The translations under genes and the position numbers were made by a program. The notes under the pieces are model-generated. The model did no database searches. It was not told the origin of the DNA and was given only the letters and a program-made list of their open reading frames with translations. Below, piece after piece: positions 1 to 10,600 of a DNA stretch of 64,000 nucleotides (its first letter is position 1; each line of letters opens with the position of its first letter). The stretch is from Riptortus pedestris (taxonomy: Eukaryota; Arthropoda; Insecta; Hemiptera; Alydidae), in NCBI GenBank assembly GCA_019009955.1, contig CM032228.1, positions 226,302,501 to 226,366,500 on the forward strand, in the 5' to 3' direction.

Positions 1-557
1 CTTAACTTGTTACTAAAGACTTAACTAACAATAGGTCTATTAAGCATTATTTATTCATATAAAAATTGAGCTAATGAATCTGTCTCAATAATTTTGGAGC
101 TTTGGTTCTCACATGGGCCTGGAAATTTGGTGACTTGCTCTTACTAAATAAACTCTCTAGACTCACCCTGAAAGGAAAAGAGTACAAGTAGATATAGAAT
201 CTTAGTTGCAAGTGGGTGATTATTTATATATTTTTATAAACTCAAAAAACTGACCGAATATTTGCTGATCAAATTTTTTATTAAAGTAAGTGCATCTTAT
301 AGGAATACAAATTTTGTTGGACATATCTAAAGCCTAGAATAATTATTCCCTGTAATAACCTGCTCCCTTTTTTTCTTACAAATATTTCATACTGCTTTCA
401 GAACTAAAGACATTTTTTTTTTTATCTAATTAGAATCAAGGTATAGACATTGCATCTAGAGACAATTCAATTCCATTTAAAATAATTAATTTTATAAGAT
501 ATGGAAATATGAAATAAAATCTGTTTATACCTATTGTACATGAGGAATGCCATGAAT
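1..557. other. Intronic, no gene seen
   Basis: AT-rich sequence, inferred to lie in the last BBS2 intron, or introns, because exon 11 ends in an open phase-2 donor. No frame here matches the missing BBS2 C-terminus and I see no RNA gene. Confidence 0.5.
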
Positions 558-990
558 CCGGGATTCCCAAAGTGGTCAATATTGACCCCTTGGGGTCGAA
601 ATCAGTTTCCCGTCGATCAACATAAATGAAAATTGATTTTAGGGGTCAACAAGGTCTAAAAATCAACCCCTATTAATTAACACAATTTCTTATTTGAAAC
701 TTTCAAGATACTGTTATGTGTACCAACTTGTTATAAGAATGACTAACATTTTAGTAGGAAGCATCATTGTTGTCTTTAAAAAAACTCAAGTCCATACAAG
801 ATGAAAAACTCGGATGTCAATAAAGTGTGTGTAAGATAATAAGTTCGAGCATACAAGTCTTATGGCACATTTCGACTTACTTTGTATTTGACGCATATAC
901 TTAATACGTACGAAAAAAACGATACGGGGGTGAGGTATCAGTTCATTTTGGAAAATATGTCTCTTGCCCAAAATAGTTTGGAAATCCCTA
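558..990. mobile_element. Deleted hAT-like DNA element (MITE-sized) in a BBS2 intron
   Basis: The left end reads CCGGGATTCCCAAAGT and the right end, reverse-complemented, reads TAGGGATTTCCAAACT, an imperfect terminal inverted repeat. This resembles the GGGATTCCCAAA ends known from hAT (Charlie/ZBED-type) transposons, as does the nearby ATTGACCCCTTGGGGTC. Flanking octamers CCATGAAT (550-557) and CTATAAAT (991-998) agree at 6 of 8 positions, as expected for a decayed 8-bp hAT target duplication. Internal frames show no transposase. Confidence 0.6.
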
Positions 991-1023
991 CTATAAATAT
1001 TTTAATATAAAAAATACACTTAC

Positions 1024-1190
1024 ATGTATTGTAGAAGTCTGGAATCTTCAGCTTGTACAATTAAACCTCTGATTAAATTAGATGTATCTGCAATAGTAGC
1101 AGACATTTTTGCTGCATTTTGTTGTAGTTCATCAATTCTGGTAAAACTATTTCTCAGTTCTTCATAAACAGCAGGAAATTCAGCAAATGA
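1024..1190 (-). CDS. bbs2: BBS2 exon 11 (last coding exon inside the window)
   Basis: 167 bases, phase 0 to phase 2, acceptor TTGACAG and donor GTAAGT at 1023. Encodes [16 protein letters not shown], then [20 protein letters not shown] and LLQYM. It aligns with human FPVYFEELRKVL and DHSNLIRSLLVGAEDARLM. A 3.7-kb repeat-filled intron separates it from exon 10. Confidence 0.9.
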
Positions 1191-4100
1191 CTGTCAATTT
1201 AATATAATATGCACATAAATAAATAATTAATAAAACATAAAGACAAAATTTATAGTAGAATCAGAAGTATGCAAAAGGTCAAATAATGAAAACACATAAA
1301 TAATTTTCTCCCATAGAAGTTCATGTTTTACTTTACATCCTATAATAACACCTGTACATGTAAATTCATCTTTTTCTCCAAAGAAGCCATGTCAAAACTA
1401 TTATTTTCCCTTATCAGCTGTGGAGGTTGTACTGTTGACGGCTAAAACTGAACAGGGGGAGGTGGGGGGAAATAAAAAAAATCGAAATATCTCGGTTCTT
1501 ATCTTACCAAAAAATCATGTATAGCCAATCTTATTGTAAATTTAATTTTCTATTTATGTTGTTATATTTTTGTTTTTTTTTTATTATAGAGATATTGAAT
1601 ATTAGCCAAGCATTTTTTAATTTTCAGCCTTCAGTGAAACACCACTTTTAGTCATCGCTTTTAACAATTAGTGAATATATCATGAAACATCTTATTCCAA
1701 GCTTAAATACCCAATATTGTTTTTAACTAACCTTTATTAGATGTGATACATCCAAATACGTTTTGGGATGACATCATCAATTAAGATTTTATTAACCACC
1801 CATTTCTATTTATCTGATTGTTATTTAGAAATAGAGAATATATGGTGAGATGACATCAGTAATGTCATTTGCTTAGTTTACACAGCCTCTGCGTGACGGG
1901 CTTATTTTGCTTCTGCAATAGATTCTGTTGTGGCTGCATTTTGACAGATAATCCTCCACAGATCTAACTTTTCAATTTGACTTCACAAATGCATATTAAT
2001 ATCTATCATTAAATCAAATAACAAATGCTTCTTATAAAAAATGCATATACAAATTCTTTAATGAAAGAAGGATGTATGATATGAAATTTTATATGTCCCT
2101 TAAAGTTCTTGGGATTTGAGATATTTTTCGAATGTATATAGAAAGCTATATAACTGACCTAAAAGTTGACAAATTTGCACCCTTGGCAGCTTGCTTTAGC
2201 TAAAAAATAATTTTTGGACAGTGGGCAAACAAAAGTCTGCTGAGCAGGGGGAGCATAAAATAATCACATAAACTTATTAAAATGACACAAATTACTTCAC
2301 ATTCTGTTCTCTAATTCTCCCTTAGCAAGAACTCTATGTAAACAAGATGTGAAATTTCAACGAGAGATTATTTTTTTTTAATATTGTAATCCAAATGAAA
2401 ATCGCATTTGTAGAGTGGAACATTAATGAAGGGGAAAATACAAAAACATGAATAACTCTTGAAAAGTTTATGAGTCAACAATTATTGGATTTAACAATGT
2501 CAATGAAATTGGTTATATAACATTTATTTTCTCTCACCCGACTAAAAAAGTCTGTCACCCAGGGGCTGCATAAACTAAGCAGATTTCCTCCGTGTGCAAC
2601 ATATTTGCATTTATCTCAAAAAGGAAAAGTCCAATGAGAACAATATTTGGTATTTATGTTTCAAATAATTGGCTTCATAATTCATAATAATATCATAAAC
2701 AGCTTATTGTTAATATGACATGAGTAGGAGTGGGGGTTTACCCCTAAACCCCCCTCCCACTGGTTGGATTTCAGTTGTTAACAAACTTGATCATTCTTTT
2801 TACATAAAACGATTAAATATCAAGTTTGATAACGATTAAACCAGAATTGTGACTGCTAGAGCGGTAACAGATATATATATATAATTTTGAACTTGAATTT
2901 CGTCATCTACCAGGTAGGATCGATACACATTTAAAGAAATTTTTCGATAACTGCGTCATGAGTACAACCTCAATAGCTGATTTCTCTTAAGGGAAATCTG
3001 CTAAAAGGACTGCAACCTGAAGATAACTCACCCTAACTAGCTGTAGTATCATAAAGCGGAGATTAATATTTTAAAAAGTAATTAAATAAATAACATCATT
3101 TTTGATCTGACAAATTTATACTTTTTCATATTTTATTTATTTTCTGATTTGCTACCACTCATTGTCAGGTTTAAAACATTGAACAGCTTAATCATAGGCA
3201 TGCATGAGCACACACTTGAGCAGACAGAAGTTTTGTCAGTTTTTAGATAAGAAGAATTTTTAAAAAACGTCATGTATACAACTTGTAAAGTTGATTTCCT
3301 TTAAAAAGTTCTAAAAATTAGTAAAAAAATATAAATCACTATATCCTTGTTTACACTTACACAAATAATTATAACAGACTCAAATTAGGAATAAAACCTT
3401 ATAAAAAATATTTGTGAAAGGCTTATTATTAAATTATCATTTTATAATAAAAGGGTTAAAATTAATAGTCTAGTATCCTCAAAAATAATCTAAAAACACA
3501 TAGTGCTTTCAGAGCAGACATTGCATTTTCAGAGCCAAATATGAGACAGGAGCCTGGGTGATCCCAGAGTCGTCGTATGATTACCACTGAAAATGGGAAA
3601 GGCCACATCTAAAAGGACTATGCACCGAATAAAACATGTAGAGAGAAGGGTTTTAATTTCAACCCTTATAACAATTACATTACTATAAACTTTTGATTAA
3701 TCTCTTGTTAGCTTTAAATGATTTATTTCTCAAAAGACTGTCCATTTCTCAAAAGACTGTCCTTTTTGAAATTTGAAAACAGCTATTTATATGTACAGAA
3801 AAAGTCTGCCACACAGGGGGTATGTAAACTAAGCAGATTTCTCACATGCTGGTATGGCTCACTGTTGATCTTATTTCACCATATATCTTCTATTTCTAAG
3901 TAAAAATCCGATGAGCAGAAGTGGGGATTTACATAGGCTGAAAACAAGTGAATAACTCGCTTAATATTTGAGTTATGTGGAAATGTATAGAGCAATAATT
4001 GTAGAGCATCAATAGTTTAACAAGATTTGTTCTAACAAATTTTTCGATACAATATGAAAACAAAAATGTTTTGAATTTTCAAATTCTTCCCCCTCTAAAC

Positions 4101-4631
4101 CCTCCCCCCCGATAGTCCGATTTCAACCATTAATGACTATGAACTTCAGTGTTGCATGAATCAGTTAAATATGGAGTATGGTATAGATCAAATAAACATT
4201 TTCAACTAAAGAACGTCACACCTTAACTGATGATGTATGTACAATATATTTTCATGTATCCCATCTTGTAAAGATCTGTTGAAAACAAGATTTAGTATTT
4301 AAGCTTAGAATAAGATATTTCATGATATATTTGCTTATCGTTAAAGTGTGAAGCCAAATAGAGGGGATTTGCTGAAGGCAGAATACTAAAAAATCAAATA
4401 TCTCAATTAATATTCAAAAAATCAGAGAAAATATTTTTATAACAATATTTATAGGTAACTAAAGATTGACTATATACAATTTATTGATCCGACATACAAT
4501 AAGGGAGATATGAAGATGAATTTTCAAAATTTTCCTCTAAATCCCTCATCAGTTTTACATGAAATGCTTGAAAAATTGAGTTTGGTGACCATAAAAAAAA
4601 TATTGCAACCACCAGAGTGGTAACAGACAAT

Positions 4632-4678
<47 letters not shown>

Positions 4679-7600
4679 TTTCAATGAACATCCTTTTCAT
4701 TATTTCCTAGGTAGGGTCGAAGGACATTTGAAGACATTTTTCAAAAATCGTGTCGTGAGTACAACCTTAATAGTTGATTTCATTTTGATCAAGAGAAATT
4801 TGCTAAAACGCTTTTTAGGAAAAATTATTATATCTAGAGAAAGTGAATGTTAATATTATATAATTACTTACCTGAACTGTATCCAAATTAAAGTAATGAG
4901 CAATTGACTGTGTAATATCTGCAGCCACTCCCATCTGAGGAGTTGCTATTGTCATCATTCCAGACTCACATTTCATTTGTAAAGTAGAATTGTCCCTCAA
5001 ACAAATTAGAGAAACGCTCCATTCTGCACTACTTGGCCCTTCACCTCCCCTTTCTTCAGCTACACTCCCTACTAGGAAGTTCTGATTTTGCCACGATTCT
5101 AACTGCAAGCCAGAATGAATGTATATTAAGGATTAGTTGTGTTTATCATAATATTAAAATAAACGTATCTGAAATACTTCACCAAATAAAAGTGGTGCAA
5201 AAAAGTGCACATACCATCCATTAAAGTGCTTTAAGTGCAGTTTGGAAAACATGTTACCCTTGGAGCTCTTTCATTTAAACGGAAGGTGACATAACTGTCT
5301 GGAATGATTTTTGATGTTGGATTGGCAAGCATGTACATGGAAAAACGAGGAAGTTGCTTTGTAATTTCAAAAACATGGTACTGTTTTTTAAATGGATCTG
5401 TCCCAACAAATGCCTAGAAAAAAAATCATTTTATTAGTTTAAATTAGTAGTTTTAGTTTATTACAAAGATAAATAATAATAGGTTTCAAAAGAAAAAAAA
5501 AACCCAGCCTGAATACCCAACCACATTAATTTTTTGATACGCAGAAACAAAGGATAAATGTTTTGAGATTTTGGTCTATGTAAAAATCAGTAGAAAGTTA
5601 AACAAAACCAGATTACTGTATAATTATAAGTTTAAATAGAAAGTTTGGTTTCGAATATCTCTAAAATTGTGCTTGCTAAGTAGTAAACAGACAAACAATC
5701 TATATATAGAAAAAATAGATATCAAATTTTTAAATTCAAAGTGAACATGTTTGGAGCATTCATTTACTATTATTAGCAAAGATTTAAGTGAATTTTTGCT
5801 AAAATTGTATGACTGAACTTTGAGTTAGAGGATATAGGATGATGGGGATAATTCAGTTTATAAATTAATTCAATCATTATATTTCTAGGGAAACAATTTG
5901 TAAATGAATTCATCATTGGATAATTAAATCCTGAATTTTCATTATGTTCAAAAAATTTTAATAAAAATCCATCATCATTGCCTTGATAATAGCAAAAAAA
6001 CCCTTTTAGAAAATAACATTACAAATAAATAAAAGGCATAAACAATTTATTAATCACAATACCCAAAAAATACTGTAGTTTTCTATTTTTAACAAGCCAA
6101 TTATCTATTTAAAAACAATAAAATAAATAAAAAATAAAAAAAAAAAAAACATGCTGAGTACTAAATCACATGATAATAATTAAAGTAGTTAAACGGCTTA
6201 AAAATGGGAATATTAAATAAATTATTTATTTGTAATTTAGATGCAGATAGAAAGAGATATCAAAATATCTGGAAACCATAAATTAGCTGTCAAAGGCCTT
6301 TATTAAGCCTAAAAATCAGCTGATCCTCTAATCATGGAGGGTAACCTAAGTCCCATCTAATAGTTAGTTCAGCTCCTCCCACTCTGTTTATTGGTTTTAT
6401 TAATTCCTTTCTTCATTTTCTTACCAAGGAGAAGTTCATATTTTTCAGAAGATTAGACGTGGATTTTCTTTTGTGTGTGCATGAACCAAGCATCCCAAGA
6501 AATGTATTGTTTTTATCTGGTCCTCATTTTTTATTCATTATGGCTGACGTAACTCATAAATCTTTATTCATCTGATTTACTAAATAAATTCTTACTGCCT
6601 TTGCAGGAATTGAATCTTCTACTTGGTTTATTGTGTGTATTAAGATCAATAACTTAATTCACATGGCCAACCTCAGCCTCTATAAAACCCTAATGCAGCT
6701 TTTCATCATTAATCAATCTCATTGAATATAGATCACAAACAAGAAACCTAAATAATAAACATGAATAAAAATTTATAAATGGATTACCTTGATATGAATA
6801 TCTAATGGTGTATCTTTAGGTATAATAAGTGGAATATCTAATTGATTAGAAACTCTATCCGGTTTTGGATGAATAACTAGAGTTTCACCTTCAAATATCC
6901 CTTCAGCAAACAAAGTAGCAGCTCTAATAATCATCATGTTATTTGTTGTCAAAGATATTAAAACATGGCCAGCCTATTTTTAAAAAAAGAGATAAAACAA
7001 TTACTATTTAAGAAATAATATACTTAATAAAACTAATATTAATATATTTTCAGATTAATAGTTCTTACTGGATGATCCCTTGTACCAGGGCTTGCTGTAA
7101 TTTCTGTTATCAAACGGGTATTTGACTGAAAACATAAGTAAAGAAATAAATGACTTTTATATAGACAAGATAGATAATTGGGAATTAAATCTGATAAGGG
7201 TTAAAAATTAATACATGGATAGAGTATTATTACATTGAGGATTGCAATAAAGGCCCCAAATTAGAATCTAATTTATTTTGTAGAATTTTTGGATAAAGAT
7301 TATAGAATCATCTATATTCTTTGCCCAAAACAGATCACCTAGAAGAAATTATAATATTAAAACTATATTTATATTTTTGAAGAAATTAATGGTGTCAAGC
7401 CAAAAGGTTACAGAGAATAGCTGAGCCAGCGAGTGCTATACAACATTTGAACTCGACCTGTAAGAAACCTATTAGTTCATATTGTTCTGCCATTGAAGTA
7501 GAGATAGTAGCAGTACACCATAAATGTAAATGTAAACTGAGGGATGTTGAATTTTATTTAATTGATGAAATATGCATTCATTTAATTACACTATTTCAAA

Positions 7601-10600
7601 TTGGTTATGGTTTGTAACTAACGGATATGCTTCAATTATTTCTCAGCTCAGTTTTTATGTTTTTTTAAAATTTTGACACCATACTACTTATAACTAATTA
7701 ATTTTTTTTTTTAGCTACCCCTTTATTTTAAGAATTAAAAATCATTTTTATTTCTAAATACTATGTTGTCATATGGCAGATGGCGATTTGCTGGCTACAC
7801 AGCAAAATCATGAAAGCTAAAATAAAATAATATCTGCTTGAGCTAACAAGGAAGTCACAGCTTGACAGGTTGTTGCCTAGAGGTAACAGTAAGTTGTCAA
7901 CATTTTTTTTTTAAATATAAAAACTGTGCTGAGAATATATCACAAGTATACTTCTTTACTAAAAACCCGTAGCCACTTTCCAACCACTCTTAATTCTGTA
8001 ATAATCTCTTTTTCTCCTTCTTTTGATTAATATTATAAAAAATAATATTCATTTTTATGTATATATTAAATATAAAAATGTATTCTATTTTTTTTTCAAT
8101 TTAATAAACATTAGAAAAAAAGCATGCAAATACCAGAATTATGCCATTCTTTCTTGGAACCATTATTCAATTGAATAAATTATCTATGAACTTAACATTA
8201 CATACTTCATTATAAATATTAGCTGGGGAAGTATACATTAATGTTTTTTATATTGTTTTAGCCTGAAGAAGAAGACTACAGTCATGTTTCAAGGAAAATG
8301 GACTTTGCGAGTATGCAATGAATAATATCAGAATAAAATATGCAACTTATAATCCTTAATTCTTACTATTAGTATTACTCAACTGGTATTCCAGTACCGG
8401 AAGGATCTCCAGCATAATTTTTTAGTTCAGTAAGTAGTGCTTGTTTTTTTGAAAATAGTTCCCGTACAATATCTCCATGCTGAGCTATGTTTTTGGTAAT
8501 GCTAGTCTGATCATATCCTCGAACTAAAATTAAAACAATATTATAGATGTACAGTAGAGATGTATATTATCAAACAAGATAAAATTTGCATATATACTCA
8601 TAGAGTTTATTACTATTTAAAATAACTATACTAATTTTATATGGATTTAAATTAAAATTCACCTGATTTTGTTCGACATCATTTGATCTATTTAAAAGAA
8701 ATAAACTGCAGGGCCATGGATCAGTAGACTGTTATCTGTAGTTAAAACTTGTGGTTAATTAGAAACACGATCAAGATAGAAACAACAAAAACTAGTACGT
8801 GATTTAATAATAAAGAGGTATTGAAAAGTACAGTTCAGTGAATACCGACCGGCCCAAGTCCAGTCATACTTTTAAGCTTCATATATTATTCAACTCCAAA
8901 TAGTTTACTCAATTTGTTCAATACATTTAACTTGTAGCAAACACCTTTTTAAGAATGTATAAAGAGCCTTTATCATTTCCAAGAATTGGGTGAATTAAAA
9001 TATCAAACATTACCAACTTTTTAATAGTTGATTACTGAGAAAGCTAATGATACCTTGGTAGAAAATAAAATTACATGTTCAATACCCGAAGATCATCTTG
9101 ATAATCATTACATGGACTGTGGAAGTTATGAGAATATTGAAAGAATATCTCTTCAAGAAAGCAATTAAGAATTGAGCAAACTATTAGGAAAACTGGTGAA
9201 ACTGGAGGTGTACAGAATATTAGAAGTGCCTTTTGTACATCTTCAAGGTTTTTTTGCATCAATTCGGTTGTATCCTCACTTGGGGAGCATTTACTGATGT
9301 ATAGAACAACAATTGTAGAGCATAATTGCATTAACACAAAACTGTTTTTTATAGCTTGTTTTGATTCGACTCATAATGATGGAGATATTTTGAATTTTCT
9401 ATTTCCTCCCTTCTATTCCTGGTTTGATTTCAGCCATCAATGAACATGATTTTTAGTGTTGAATGAAAAGGTTAAATTTCGGGTATGGCATAGATCAAAT
9501 ACAATTTTAAAGTCAAGAAATGAAATCATAATTGGTAATGTCATCACATATTTTCATACATCTCATGTAATAAAGATTGGATTAAAACAATATTTGGAAT
9601 TTATTATACATGAAATATGCGTTCTATGATATATTCACTTATTTTTAAAGATTAATGTCTAAAACTAGGGATTTAGCAAAGACTGAAAATTAAAATTTCA
9701 ATTTGAAATTGTTTAGTATTCAAGAAAGAAAAAGAGCGTATATGATGGCATTTACAGACAACTCAAGTTGCAACAAGTTAATAATAAACAATTTTTCAAC
9801 CTGACTCTCAGTAATTGAAATATTTTGGATATTTTATTTTCTCCCCTTCTATACTCCACCCCCTTCCCCATGTCCAATTTCAGTCATTAACAAACTTGAT
9901 CTTTAGTTTTGCATGAAATGCTATGTTGAGTTTAGTAGCAAAAAAAACCCCAAAAAACAGGCAAGTTACGGAAACAGATTACGGACCTTATTTTAATCAT
10001 CTCTTTGGTAGAATCAAGGGACATATGAGGAAATGTTTCAAAAATTGTGCCATGAGAGCAACCTCAATGGCTGATTTCCCTCAAGGGAATATGGAATGAC
10101 CAAATTATATCTAGAAAAGAATTACAGGCGCAATAAGCATACAATTAAAGTTAATTAACATCCATTTAAATTAAAACATTATACATTGTGAACCATATAA
10201 CAGGGAAAGGACAAATTTTGTCTACTTACTTTCTCCGTGAGTTGAGCAAACAATTAATTGAGGCTTTCCAGTCATAGTGTAATCACCAATTACCAAGCCA
10301 GCAATGCCATGGGGTAAAATATCATGAAATACCACATCTCCAGTTCGAATGTTCCTTGCATCCACTTTCCCATTTGACCATCCTGTTATAACTTCAGGAA
10401 TCCCATCTCCATTTATGTCGTAGCTGGTCAAACAAACTGGGGCATTTTTTGACTAAAATGTACATGTAATAATCATTAAAATTACTTGAAATAATAATGG
10501 TATAGCAGTAATATTTATTTATTTATATATAAATGCCCCTGCTGTCATTTAATTATCCAAGCCTTCACAACTTTGTACTACTTGGAGCCCGTGTAGGACA

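Noticed and set aside
786..971. Minus-strand frame in the first kilobase as the missing BBS2 C-terminus
   Set aside because: The translation does not resemble BBS2 and lies inside a hAT-like insertion.
8225..8340. LINE tail suggested by CCTGAAGAAGAAGACTACAG
   Set aside because: A single short resemblance with no further copy or reverse-transcriptase frame.
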